A stretch of 42,900 bases of DNA, from NCBI GenBank assembly GCA_919902105.1, contig CAKKQO010000067.1, forward strand, positions 1-42,900, in the 5' to 3' direction. The position numbers and the translations under genes were made by a program. The first letter of the stretch is position 1. Every line of letters starts with the position of its first letter. Origin of the DNA: Omnitrophica bacterium GWA2_41_15 (GTDB lineage Bacteria; Omnitrophota; Gorgyraeia; Ghiorseimicrobiales; Ghiorseimicrobiaceae). The notes under the pieces were generated by a model. It was not told the DNA's origin and did no database searches. It saw nothing but the letters and a program-made list of their open reading frames with translations. Positions 31,495 to 39,673 of the stretch are shown piece after piece.

Positions 31495-32468
31495 TATATC
31501 CCGCTAATTACAAAAAACAGGCTCAAAAATAACGGTATAGTAAAGATGCTTAGTAAATGCGTCCAGAAGATTCCCTGATTGATAAAGTCCGCGCCTTCGA
31601 CTTTATAATGGCGGCTTATCAGAGAAAGCGTGGTCGCCGAAGGAACGGCGGCTTCGAGCATAATCAAAAGCCCAACTAATGAAGTCAGCTTAAATTTATA
31701 GAGGATAAATAACGCCAAGAACGGAAGCAGCACCAACTTTGCCAGAACAATATTCACTAAAGTCCCTATCTTCATTGCGGCCTTAGAAAAATCTATTAAA
31801 GCTAAACTTCCTCCCACAACCAACATTGCCAAAGGAATGGTGCATTCACCGATTAACTTAAGCGGCCGAATGACCATATCCGGAATAAGCCTATCTAACC
31901 CTAAAGCCGTAACTAAAAGCCCTAATAATATCGCCACTACTGCCGGGCTAAATAAGCTTCCCAATTCAAAACCTTTCCTCTTATGATTTGAAAGCAAAAA
32001 TACCCCAAGAGACCATATTAAAAGATTAAACCCTAAAAGGAATAAAAAAACATAAATCAATAACTCATCAGCGCGGTCCTTAGGCAAAAGCGCCACCACC
32101 AAAGGAAATACCAGATACCCCGAGTTCTGAAAAGTCGAAAGCGCCAAAAACTCTCTTTTTTGCGGTATCTTTGCTCCGCTAATTTTAAGCAAAATAAACC
32201 CAATGATAAATCCGCAAAAATTGATAAGAAGGCTCAAAGTGGGAAAAATATACCAGTTAGGATAAAGCGAAAACTTAAATCTTAAGAGAAGCTGGGTAAA
32301 GACAAAAAGCGGAAGCGTTACCTCTACCACTAACTTACTGATTATATCTAACCCGTTTACTGTTATAAAGTTTCGTTTCAGAATTATAAAGCCGCAAAGC
32401 CCCAGAATAAGTATCTCGAAGACCGCAAAACTCGTAGTTTTAAAAGAAGTAAAAAAGGTTTCTACCAT
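31494..32468 (-). CDS. AEC-family (auxin efflux carrier-like) transporter
   Basis: 324 aa, about ten hydrophobic segments in two halves of five. FQNSGYLVFPLVVALLPKDR and LLIMLEAAVPSATTLSLISR are the conserved half-end blocks of bacterial AEC transporters, as in malate/malonate exporters. The substrate cannot be read from sequence. The ATG at 32468 lies only 6 nt from a TATAAT box, so the mRNA is probably leaderless. It is the first gene of a likely AEC-smpB-ssrA transcript. Confidence 0.85.
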   Translation of the reverse strand: MVETFFTSFKTTSFAVFEILILGLCGFIILKRNFITVNGLDIISKLVVEVTLPLFVFTQLLLRFKFSLYPNWYIFPTLSLLINFCGFIIGFILLKISGAKIPQKREFLALSTFQNSGYLVFPLVVALLPKDRADELLIYVFLFLLGFNLLIWSLGVFLLSNHKRKGFELGSLFSPAVVAILLGLLVTALGLDRLIPDMVIRPLKLIGECTIPLAMLVVGGSLALIDFSKAAMKIGTLVNIVLAKLVLLPFLALFILYKFKLTSLVGLLIMLEAAVPSATTLSLISRHYKVEGADFINQGIFWTHLLSIFTIPLFLSLFFVISGI

Positions 32469-32474
32469 AGCGTA

Positions 32475-32503
32475 ATTATAGCAAGAAAGGCATTTTGTTT
32501 CAA
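32475..32503 (-). promoter_or_regulatory. Promoter of the AEC transporter gene, predicting a leaderless mRNA
   Basis: Minus strand: TTGAAA at 32503-32498, 17-bp spacer, TATAAT at 32480-32475, then TACGCT and the ATG at 32468. The 6-nt distance puts the transcript start at the start codon. It is back to back with the tRNA-Leu promoter. Confidence 0.7.
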
Positions 32504-32514
32504 GGATTATGATA

Positions 32515-32543
32515 TTGACGGAGCGCCAAAGATAGGATATACT
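32515..32543 (+). promoter_or_regulatory. Promoter of the tRNA-Leu gene
   Basis: TTGACG at 32515-32520, 17-bp spacer, TATACT at 32538-32543. The predicted start near 32550 gives a precursor leader of about 170 nt that includes the family H repeat. RNase P would have to remove it. Confidence 0.6.
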
Positions 32544-32607
32544 ATGAGCAGACTTTTATTCTTGCGCCGCGCAAGTATGAAGATTTTAACAATGATATTT
32601 GTTGTTA

Positions 32608-32720
32608 ACTCCTTGCTTAAGCGCTTGAAAATTTCGGAGAAATTTTCTACGCAAGCTTCGGAGTCAATTCGCCCAAGCAACTTACCTCAGCTTCGCTTCT
32701 GTAAGTTGTGGGCTCATTGA
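32608..32720 (+). repeat. Two-hairpin element (family H), tRNA-Leu copy
   Basis: Hairpin B: ACTCC (32608-32612) with GGAGT (32660-32664) around the perfect GAAAATTTC/GAAATTTTC stem. Linker: CAATTCGCCCAAG. Hairpin A: CAACTTAC (32678-32685) with GTAAGTTG (32701-32708). The element ends GGCTCATTGA at 32720, and the tRNA begins at 32721. Orientation relative to the gene is the same as in the guaB, rph and ssrA copies. Confidence 0.75.
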
Positions 32721-32804
32721 GCGGAGGTGGTGAAATGGCAGACACGCAGGTCTCAGAAGCCTGTGCCGCAAGGCATGAGGGTTCAACTCCCTCCCTCCGC
32801 ACCA
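32721..32804 (+). tRNA. tRNA-Leu (CAG)
   Basis: Acceptor stem GCGGAGG with CCTCCGC, then A-CCA encoded. Anticodon arm CAGGT-CTCAGAA-GCCTG gives anticodon CAG (codon CUG). A class II long variable arm (TGCCGCAAGGCA) and T arm GAGGG-TTCAACT-CCCTC are present. 84 nt with CCA. It has its own promoter, with a structured repeat in its leader. Confidence 0.95.
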
Positions 32805-32931
32805 TTTAGGAAATTGCAAGGAAAATGTGTTCGCCTCGCTTCGCTCGGCGACTAATTTGTATTCAACTTTGGGGGCAAAAACGAATTGGCGGTTCCGTTT
32901 GGGGGAAAGAAAATTTTTAATAACAAAACTT

Positions 32932-33753
32932 ATGACCAAAAAAATATTTATTATAATCGTAATACTTGCTGTGGGTGTTATCGGTGCAATAATTTTTGCG
33001 AACCCTAACAATATCAAATCGCCACTACCACCTCTGACCGGCAAATTAACTGTGCCAGAATATGTGAGTGTATTTCTTGCCTCATCAGTCGAAAATAATG
33101 AGAGGGTGCCCGTCTTGATTTTATCCGCCGTTGCAGGTGGTGGTTGCGATTCTGCCTCGGACTTAGAAACAAGAAAGTCATTGAATGGTGATACCTTGGT
33201 TGTTGATATAAAGAGATATAAGTTCACCAAAGGCACCGGCGAAGTTTGCCCAGCAGTTATTTTGGAATCAAGAACTAAAGTTAGTGTAGATCCCTGTTGG
33301 TTGAAGCAAGGTGAAAATAAAGAAATCATATTTAAATTAGGTGGACAGGATAATAGATATAAAATTTCGTATAGCAAATACCAAGTAACTTTGAGCGGGA
33401 TTCAGGCGACCAACATTATCACCAATCGACCAGGATACAATCTTTCTGAAACGCCGATAACTTTGGAGATGACATTGTACCCCACAGATGTTGCTATTAT
33501 GTATCTTGCGGGTTCTGTTTCGTCCGCAAAAGATTACAGACCAGCAATGCGAGATTTTGCCCAAGCAAAAGAATTTATTCCAGCCGAGGAAGTTTATTCC
33601 GGACTTGAGCAAAACGAAAAAAGCCAATTTTACGTAGTACTCAAGAATCACCCTATGCCAGAACCAAATCGTGGTGAATCGCTGGGTGAATTGCCCGGCG
33701 AGGGTGTCGGCGTTTATCTTAAACAAGTTGTTAGTGATGCAGAGCATTATTGA
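32932..33753 (+). CDS. Exported or membrane-anchored protein of unknown function
   Basis: 273 aa from the ATG at 32932. An in-frame GTG-type start further up would read through a GC-rich hairpin (CGCCTCGCTTCGCTCGGCG) next to the tRNA. The N-terminus MTKKIFIIIVILAVGVIGAI is a signal or anchor. The mature part is mostly beta (GDTLVVDIKRYKF, ESRTKVSVDPCWL, KISYSKYQVTLSG) with three cysteines. No family was recognised. The N-terminus and the hairpin style resemble Patescibacteria genes, so transfer next to the tRNA is possible but not shown. It is the second of two plus-strand protein genes here. Confidence 0.6.
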   Translation: MTKKIFIIIVILAVGVIGAIIFANPNNIKSPLPPLTGKLTVPEYVSVFLASSVENNERVPVLILSAVAGGGCDSASDLETRKSLNGDTLVVDIKRYKFTKGTGEVCPAVILESRTKVSVDPCWLKQGENKEIIFKLGGQDNRYKISYSKYQVTLSGIQATNIITNRPGYNLSETPITLEMTLYPTDVAIMYLAGSVSSAKDYRPAMRDFAQAKEFIPAEEVYSGLEQNEKSQFYVVLKNHPMPEPNRGESLGELPGEGVGVYLKQVVSDAEHY

Positions 33754-33917
33754 TTTCTTAATTTTTAATTGCCGCCAAAGAAAAACTTGAAATTGTTATC
33801 GGTGCGGCTCCGCCGGCTTTCCGAATTTTCGCGGGGGGACTTCCTCGCCGCCGCAAGCGGCGAAAGCCGTTCGAACTATCTTTAGAATACAGCACCACCC
33901 ACCCTTGCTTCGAAATA

Positions 33918-34106
33918 GCTTATATTTTTTCGTCGATAGCAATTTTTGCCTAAAGGCACGCTAAGTTCTCGGAATTTTAAGCGCCTGCGGAACTCGTTCT
34001 TCGGCGGCTTCGCCGCCAGGAATGAACTCAAACAGTCCTCGGCGTATTTATTAAAATTCCTCCGCTCCTTAGCTAAAAATTGCAAAATCGCTCAAAAATA
34101 CAAACT
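33918..34106 (-). repeat. Long palindromic repeat, family P, inverted copy
   Basis: In the gap 33754-34111, which holds no gene. On the minus strand it shares GAACGAGTTCCGCAG and GAGAACTTAGCGT with the other family P copies (which have GAGCGAGTTCCGCAG and AAGAACTTTGCGT). Its own arms pair: CAATTTTTGCCTAAAGG with CTCCTTAGCTAAAAATTG. The centre is GGCGGC-ttc-GCCGCC (34001-34015 region). A separate GC-rich hairpin, CGCCGC/GCGGCG, lies at about 33847-33863. Confidence 0.6.
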
Positions 34107-34111
34107 ATTTT

Positions 34112-34753
34112 TCAATCCATCATACTATTCTCTAAATATGCTTTATTTATATTCTTCATTTCCTTTACTTTCTTTTTATTTTTAAAAGTATCGTATTTAT
34201 AAACCCTCTTAAACTGTACATGCTTGTTAAAATTATCGGCTATGGATTCATATCCTGAAACTAGCGAATATTTATCACCCTTATCATTTTCCCAATCTAT
34301 AAAAATATCAACTTCATACTTCTTTTCATTATTCTGGTATATTACTGGACTAGCAGCTGCCCCTTGTGGCAAATATCCATCATAATCTTTACCGTTAGGA
34401 GAAATTTCTTTAGGTTGTATAACCCGATTTTCTTTCGCATAGTACTTGTTTCTCGCATACTTGCTAAAACCATTATCATTTATGAAATCTATCATTACAT
34501 TTTTCGCCCAAGCATTACTCTGATTTACCACTGTTACCATAATCCCTGTTACATTACCGTCACTAATAAGTTGAGAAAAGAACCTTGGTTCAATAATTTC
34601 CAATTTAGGGGTATGCTGCTCACTATAACTCAACCACATATACCATAAACCAATCCCGCCAATTATTAATCCTAATATAGTAGACCAAAATAATATTGGA
34701 TGTTCTTTTTTAAGACTATTAATCATTAATGTTATGTTTACGTTTTTTGCCAT
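34112..34753 (-). CDS. Membrane-anchored protein of unknown function
   Basis: 213 aa from the ATG at 34753, chosen because AAGGTG lies 6 nt upstream; the longer frame would run into the family P palindrome. One membrane helix near the N-terminus (ILFWSTILGLIIGGIGLWYM, about residues 22-41) is followed by a soluble beta-rich domain (PKLEIIEPRFFSQLISDGNV, then GIMVTVVNQSNAWAKNVMID). The domain looks like a periplasmic or extracytoplasmic immunoglobulin-like fold. No family was recognised. It is flanked on both sides by family P palindromes. Confidence 0.6.
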   Translation of the reverse strand: MAKNVNITLMINSLKKEHPILFWSTILGLIIGGIGLWYMWLSYSEQHTPKLEIIEPRFFSQLISDGNVTGIMVTVVNQSNAWAKNVMIDFINDNGFSKYARNKYYAKENRVIQPKEISPNGKDYDGYLPQGAAASPVIYQNNEKKYEVDIFIDWENDKGDKYSLVSGYESIADNFNKHVQFKRVYKYDTFKNKKKVKEMKNINKAYLENSMMD

Positions 34754-34770
34754 CTTCATCACCTTAAAAG

Positions 34771-34984
34771 TTAATGGTTCTGGTGTTTTTGAGCGAATAT
34801 GATTTTTAGCAAAGCAGCTTGAACAGTTGAGGGAATCCAAACGTGGAAACATTTGGATGGCGAGGATGTCTGAGCTCGTCCCACGGACGTAAGTCCCGAC
34901 GAGCGAGTTCCGCAGCCACCGAAACTGCGAAAGAACTTTGCGTAAAAAAATTATCCTGAGCGAAAAAATAGCCAGAGCTATTAA
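34771..34984 (+). repeat. Long palindromic repeat, family P, copy 2
   Basis: 214 bp, about the same length and the same orientation as 2674-2886. Shared core: GAGCGAATATGATTTTTAGC (34791-34810), then CCAAACGTGGAAACATTTGG, TGAGCTCGTCCC and CCCGACGAGCGAGTT. The outer arms differ from copy 1 but still pair with each other (TTAATGG-TTCTGG with CCAGAGCTATTAA). The GCTCGTC/GACGAGC hairpin is identical in both. Confidence 0.75.
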
Positions 34985-34987
34985 CTA

Positions 34988-35761
34988 TTAAATCTTCAAC
35001 CCAAAAAGAATACGCGCGTTATTAGTAGTAATTTCCGAAACATCCTTAAAGCTCACCTGTCTAATCTTAGAGGTCTCTTCGGCAAGTAATTTTATCTGCA
35101 TCGGCTCATTGCGCTTGCCGCGGAAGCCTTCAGGGGAAAGATATGGGGCATCGGTTTCAAGCAACAACCTGTCTAAAGGCGTAACTTTAAGGATTTGGCG
35201 CAGATTGTCCGCTTTTTTGTAAGTAATATTGCAGGTAAAAGAAACATAAAAACCGAGATCAAGGCAGGCTGTTAGAAAAATTTCATCGCCGGAAAAACAA
35301 TGCACTACTCCCCGCATTTGCGGAAAACTCTCTTCTTTTAAAATACGCAGGAAATCCGCCTGTGCCTGCCGGCAGTGAAAAATTAAAGATAAATTCCGCT
35401 CTTTAGCTAAACCAATAAATTTTCTAAATGCCTCTTCCTGAATTTCTTTTGGCGAGAGATTACGGTAAAAATCTAGCCCTACTTCGCCTATGGCAATAAC
35501 CTTAGTGTTATTTTTTGCTAATTCCTTAATTTCGTTAAATGCCGCTTCAGAAAAATCTTTTGCATCGTGCGGATGAATACCTGCTGAGGCAAATACTGCG
35601 GTAAATTCTTGAGAAAGTTTTACTGCGGCGCGGCTGTTTTCCAGGCTTGAGCCGACATTGATGATATATTCAACGTGCGCTTCTTTTGCCCGCGCCATCA
35701 CCCCTTCCCTGTCGGCGTCAAATTCGGGAAAATCCAAATGGCAGTGGGTGTCGATAAGCAT
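34988..35761 (-). CDS. TatD-family metal-dependent DNase
   Basis: 257 aa from the ATG at 35761, overlapping the metG stop by 1 bp. TIM-barrel amidohydrolase fold: LIDTHCHLDFPEFDADREGV (first metal His pair), IAIGEVGLDFYRNLSPKEIQ (metal Glu), IFHCRQA, GVVHCFSGDE and LLLETDAPYLSPEGFRGKRN. A 3'-5' exonuclease or DNase role is inferred from the family. The metG-tatD pairing is widely conserved. Confidence 0.92.
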   Translation of the reverse strand: MLIDTHCHLDFPEFDADREGVMARAKEAHVEYIINVGSSLENSRAAVKLSQEFTAVFASAGIHPHDAKDFSEAAFNEIKELAKNNTKVIAIGEVGLDFYRNLSPKEIQEEAFRKFIGLAKERNLSLIFHCRQAQADFLRILKEESFPQMRGVVHCFSGDEIFLTACLDLGFYVSFTCNITYKKADNLRQILKVTPLDRLLLETDAPYLSPEGFRGKRNEPMQIKLLAEETSKIRQVSFKDVSEITTNNARILFGLKI

Positions 35762-37242
35762 CACTTCGTAACGTCTATTCTGGGAAATAAAGGCTGGCCT
35801 TTGATTATTTTATCTTTAGCAAATTGCTTTTCTATTTTTCCTGCGGTCTCTGGCATAAAACATGATAATTCTTCTGCTACCTTCTTTATCACCTCAACTA
35901 AAAGCGCGATAAAATCTTTTAATTCTTCTGCTTTATTCTCTTTGGCTAAATTCCACGGTTTGGTTTCTTCTACGTGTTTATTCGCTAAATTTATCAGGCC
36001 CCAGATTGCCTCAAGGGAGGCGGAAAATTCAAATCTTTGCAAAAATTTCTCTACTTCTTCGGATAAGACCGCAATTTTATTCCTGATTATTGAATTCGGC
36101 GCTAAATTTAAAGCTTTAGGCACGGCTCCGGAATAATATTTCTCAACCATTGTGAGCGTTCGATAAACTAAATTTCCCAAATCGTTGGCTAAATCGGAAT
36201 TATAGCGCTTGATAATTGAACTTTCGGAAAAAGTCCCGTCTAACCCAAATGGCACATCGCGCAATAAAAAATAGCGGTAGGCATCTACGCCGAATTTTTC
36301 TGCCATTTCAGCGGGGTCAATGACATTGCCTTTGGACTTAGACATTTTTTCCTGACTTTTACCGATAAGCCACCAGCCATGGGCGGCAATTTTATAAGGC
36401 GGCTCTAAATCTAGGGCTCTTAGCATTATCGGCCAGTAAATTGCATGCTGGCGCAAAATGTCTTTACCGATAAAATGCACGTCTGCCGGCCAAAATTTCT
36501 TAAATTTATTCTGGTCGTTTTCAAAACCTACTGCGCTTATGTAGTTAATTAAGGCATCAAACCAGACATAAGTAACGTGCTCTTTGCTAAACGGCACCTC
36601 TATTCCCCAGCCCATCCGCGCCTTGGGACGGGAAATACATAAATCTTCTAACTTTTGCTGGGTAATAAAACTTAATGCCTCGTTATAACGAAAGCCCGGA
36701 AGAACAAAATCCGGATGCGCTTTAAAATAATCCGTCAACCAATCCTGATACTTGGAAAGCTTAAAGAAAAAATTTGTTTCGCTGATCTCTTCTAATTTTC
36801 TTTTACAGTCCGGACATATTTGTTCAGGACCTTGGGTTTGCGGCCAAAATGTCTCGCAAGGCGTGCAATACCAACCCTCATATTTTGCCTCATATATATC
36901 GCCTTTTTTATAAAGGATAACTAAGGCTTTCTGGACGGCTTTAGTATGGCGTAGTTCAGTCGTACGGATAAAATCATCATTCGAAATGGACAGTTTTTGC
37001 CAGAGATCTTTAAATTTTCCCACGGTTTTATTCGCAAACTCTAAAGGCGATAGCTCTGCCTCAATTGCTGAACGCTCAACTTTTTGGCCGTGTTCATCGG
37101 TACCAGTCAAAAACAAAACTTCAAAGCCAGACTTACGCTTATAGCGGGCAAGGACGTCTGCGGCGATATTAGTATAAGAATGCCCGATATGCGGCGCGGC
37201 ATTAACGTAATATAGAGGTGTGGTAAGATAAAATTTGCTCAT
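35761..37242 (-). CDS. metG: Methionine--tRNA ligase
   Basis: 493 aa. Class I core: the HIGH motif in PHIGHSYTNIAADVL (about residues 17-31), the zinc knuckle CTPCETFWPQTQGPEQICPD (two CxxC pairs) and KMSKSKGNVIDP (about residues 290-301). The helical anticodon-binding domain follows (WGLINLANKHVEETKPWNLA). There is no C-terminal tRNA-binding (Tbp111-like) domain, which is common in shorter enzymes. It overlaps ricT by 4 bp and lies in the tmk-holB-ricT-metG-tatD cluster. Confidence 0.96.
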   Translation of the reverse strand: MSKFYLTTPLYYVNAAPHIGHSYTNIAADVLARYKRKSGFEVLFLTGTDEHGQKVERSAIEAELSPLEFANKTVGKFKDLWQKLSISNDDFIRTTELRHTKAVQKALVILYKKGDIYEAKYEGWYCTPCETFWPQTQGPEQICPDCKRKLEEISETNFFFKLSKYQDWLTDYFKAHPDFVLPGFRYNEALSFITQQKLEDLCISRPKARMGWGIEVPFSKEHVTYVWFDALINYISAVGFENDQNKFKKFWPADVHFIGKDILRQHAIYWPIMLRALDLEPPYKIAAHGWWLIGKSQEKMSKSKGNVIDPAEMAEKFGVDAYRYFLLRDVPFGLDGTFSESSIIKRYNSDLANDLGNLVYRTLTMVEKYYSGAVPKALNLAPNSIIRNKIAVLSEEVEKFLQRFEFSASLEAIWGLINLANKHVEETKPWNLAKENKAEELKDFIALLVEVIKKVAEELSCFMPETAGKIEKQFAKDKIIKGQPLFPRIDVTK

Positions 37243-38033
37243 TTTTCTTTTTCTTTATAGCTAACGGTAATCTGCCTGCCGTCTTCTAACTCTATTAATG
37301 CGGTTCTTTTTAAAGGATTAACGCTTAATACCCTGCCTTTCCCTTCGGGAAGTGTTACCTTGGCTCCTTCTTGCGGAAGGCCAAGGGATAAATCTTTATA
37401 AGTTTTATATTCGTAAGACAAACAACACATTAAACGGCCGCATAAGCCGGAAATTTTCGGAGGATTAAGCGGTAAGTTCTGCTCCTTGGCCATCTTAATT
37501 GTTACCGGCTCGAATTCCTTTAAAAACTTTGCACAGCATAAGGCTCTTCCGCAGGGGCCGAAACCTCCGAAAATTTTTGCCTCATCCCGCACGCCAATTT
37601 GCCTGAGTTCAATGCGCGTCTTAAATAAATGCGCCAAATCTTTGACTAACTCCCGAAAATCCACTCTTCCTTTAGCGGTAAAATAGAAAATAAGCTTTGT
37701 GCGGTCAAAAGCATACTCCGCATCCACCAACTTCATATCTAATTTATGCTCTTCGATCTTTTTTGTACAGGAAGAGAATGCCTCTTTTGCCTTTTGTTTA
37801 TTCTGCTCTATCTGTTTTATATCTGAAAGGCTGGCTAGGCGTAAAACTTTCTTTATCCCCTCTTCCAACTTCTCTTCAGAAAGCGCCTCGCACTCGGTAA
37901 TGACTTGTCCGTAATCAATGCCGCGGTCTGCCTCGATAATCACATAATCATCTACTTTTAGATGAATTTTATCCAAAATAAAATATAAAGCCTGCCCTGC
38001 CTCCCGCAGGCGCACCTGAACTACGCTTTGCAT
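37239..38033 (-). CDS. ricT: PSP1/RicT (YaaT)-family protein
   Basis: 264 aa. The PSP1 domain is recognised by FGGFGPCGRALCCAKFLKEF, then NPPKISGLCGRLMCCLSYEY (about residues 155-210), with paired cysteines that bind iron-sulphur in Bacillus YaaT. Bacillus RicT acts with RicA and RicF to stimulate RNase Y processing. Neither partner is in this window, so the precise role is uncertain. It is placed between holB and metG exactly as in many Gram-positive genomes. It overlaps holB by 13 bp. Confidence 0.88.
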   Translation of the reverse strand: MQSVVQVRLREAGQALYFILDKIHLKVDDYVIIEADRGIDYGQVITECEALSEEKLEEGIKKVLRLASLSDIKQIEQNKQKAKEAFSSCTKKIEEHKLDMKLVDAEYAFDRTKLIFYFTAKGRVDFRELVKDLAHLFKTRIELRQIGVRDEAKIFGGFGPCGRALCCAKFLKEFEPVTIKMAKEQNLPLNPPKISGLCGRLMCCLSYEYKTYKDLSLGLPQEGAKVTLPEGKGRVLSVNPLKRTALIELEDGRQITVSYKEKEK

Positions 38034-39010
38034 AATTTTATCCTCGCTAAATTAGTAAGCAGCCTTAGGTTGATATTTCTCTCTAAATACAACAGTGCCT
38101 CAGATATAAAATTAATATAACTTTTTAATTCGGATATTGTATACTTGTTTTTATTCTTCAGAAGCTCTGCCTCTCTATCGATATTAATTAAAGTAGGCCG
38201 CTTCATAAGCCTTGAGAGAAGTAAATCCCTTAACCATCCCAAAAATAAATTTAATTTATATTGCGCATCGAACCTATCTTTAAAAAATATTTTTTTACGA
38301 AGAAAATCATCTATCAGTGAATTCTTTTCGGTTAATATATCCTTATCTTTAATTTTTAATACATTGGCGAGCCTGCCTTGAGAGAAGCAACTTAAAAAAT
38401 GCGCTTTGGTTTCATCTAAACGGTAATCCGCTATCAGCATTTCTTTCATTTCCTCTAAACTTAAGGCGTTAAACTTTATTCTGCGGCAACGAGACACAAT
38501 GGTTGCGGCCAGCATTCTCTCGCTGGCGCTGACAAGAATAAAAATAGTATCTTTCGGGGGCTCTTCTAAAGTTTTTAAAAGCGCATCGGATGCTTCCTGC
38601 GTCATCTTCTCTGCCTCATCAATAATAAATATTTTATATTTTGCTTCATAAGGCCTAAAAGAACTTCTCTTCCCTATCTCTTTAATCTGCTCTATTTTTA
38701 TTGCCGAACTTGCTTCTTTTTTACTACTCACCATAGTATCTATTTCTTTCGCCGAATCGGCAGTAACTAAAAATATATCCGGATGCTGTCCATTATCTAT
38801 TTTTTTACAAGTCGGGCACCCCCCGCAAGAATCCTGCCTTTCCCCGCTTATATTCTCGCAACTAATAAACTTGGCAAAGTTTAACGCTACCAATTTTTTG
38901 CCAATACCTGACGGTCCGCCGAATAAATAACCCGAAGACAATTTACCTAAATTTACATCGGCTATTAAATTCTTAATCTGGATGCTATGGCCCTTAATCT
39001 GATTAAACAT
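38021..39010 (-). CDS. holB: DNA polymerase III subunit delta-prime
   Basis: 329 aa. Clamp-loader AAA+ protein. GYLFGGPSGIGKKLVALNFA is the P-loop, CENISGERQDSCGGCPTC is the zinc knuckle, IFIIDEAEKMTQEASDALLK is Walker B, and LKTLEEPPKDTIFILVSASE with TIVSRCRRI (SRC) follows. The C-terminal collar domain is less conserved. It shares 1 bp with tmk (TAATG). Absence of full catalytic ATPase residues would be expected of delta-prime, but DnaX (gamma/tau) is unlikely given the length and context. Confidence 0.9.
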   Translation of the reverse strand: MFNQIKGHSIQIKNLIADVNLGKLSSGYLFGGPSGIGKKLVALNFAKFISCENISGERQDSCGGCPTCKKIDNGQHPDIFLVTADSAKEIDTMVSSKKEASSAIKIEQIKEIGKRSSFRPYEAKYKIFIIDEAEKMTQEASDALLKTLEEPPKDTIFILVSASERMLAATIVSRCRRIKFNALSLEEMKEMLIADYRLDETKAHFLSCFSQGRLANVLKIKDKDILTEKNSLIDDFLRKKIFFKDRFDAQYKLNLFLGWLRDLLLSRLMKRPTLINIDREAELLKNKNKYTISELKSYINFISEALLYLERNINLRLLTNLARIKLCKA

Positions 39011-39624
39011 TATTTAAGCAACTTATCTGCCAATTCTCTTATCTTGCCTTGGGTCTTATTTATCTCTGTGTCTTGGCTAATGATTCTAATTCTTTCTGGT
39101 TCAAGATTAGCTAACTGCATATAGCCAAAATGCACTTTTTTATGATAAGAAAGCGGTTTATTCTCAATACGGTCTTTGATTTTACCATGTTGGTTTAAGC
39201 CTTTATCTACATCGTTATCTAAAAAAATAGTCAAATCGGGTTTTATTCCTAAGGTAACTGCCTTGCCAAGCATCTTTATTAAGCCTATATCTAACCCTCC
39301 GGCATAGCCCTGATAGGCAATAGTAGCATCTAAAAATCTATCGGATATAACAATTTTACCTTCTTTTAGGGCCGGTAAAATTACTTCTTTGACTAATTGC
39401 GCGCGCGCCGCCATATAAAGGCACATCTCTGCTATTTCAGAGAGCTCTTTATTCTCAGGGTCTAAAAGAATGCTCCTGATTTTTTCGCCTATTGCCGTCG
39501 AACCCGGCTCGCGCGCATAAACAATATCCTTGCCTTTTTCTCTTAAATATTCGCAGAGAAGTTTTGTATGCGTGCTTTTGCCAGAGCCTTCCGGGCCCTC
39601 AAATGTAATAAATATGCCTTTCAC
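39010..39624 (-). CDS. tmk: Thymidylate kinase
   Basis: 204 aa, standard length, GTG start. It phosphorylates dTMP to dTDP. ITFEGPEGSGKSTHTKLL is the P-loop, YAREPGSTAIGEKIRSILLD carries the dTMP-binding Arg-Glu-Pro-Gly, VISDRFLDATIAYQGYAGG is the DR(Y/F) motif with the LID precursor, and PDLTIFLDNDV follows. It heads the tmk-holB-ricT-metG-tatD set, downstream of the DUF5674 module. Confidence 0.95.
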   Translation of the reverse strand: MKGIFITFEGPEGSGKSTHTKLLCEYLREKGKDIVYAREPGSTAIGEKIRSILLDPENKELSEIAEMCLYMAARAQLVKEVILPALKEGKIVISDRFLDATIAYQGYAGGLDIGLIKMLGKAVTLGIKPDLTIFLDNDVDKGLNQHGKIKDRIENKPLSYHKKVHFGYMQLANLEPERIRIISQDTEINKTQGKIRELADKLLK

Positions 39625-39673
39625 CCCGCTCTTCCTTTCCTCTCTTTACCCACACCCTTTAGGAAGGGCGGGG

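Noticed and set aside
32682-33377. Minus-strand open frame of 231 aa across tRNA-Leu and the plus-strand gene
   Set aside because: Its end reads GGRELNPHALRHRLLRPACL, the familiar translation of an antisense class II tRNA; the rest is antisense to the 32932-33753 gene.
33337-33747. Minus-strand open frame of 136 aa
   Set aside because: Fully antisense to the plus-strand gene with a signal sequence; odd Cys/Trp/His-rich composition and no ribosome-binding site.
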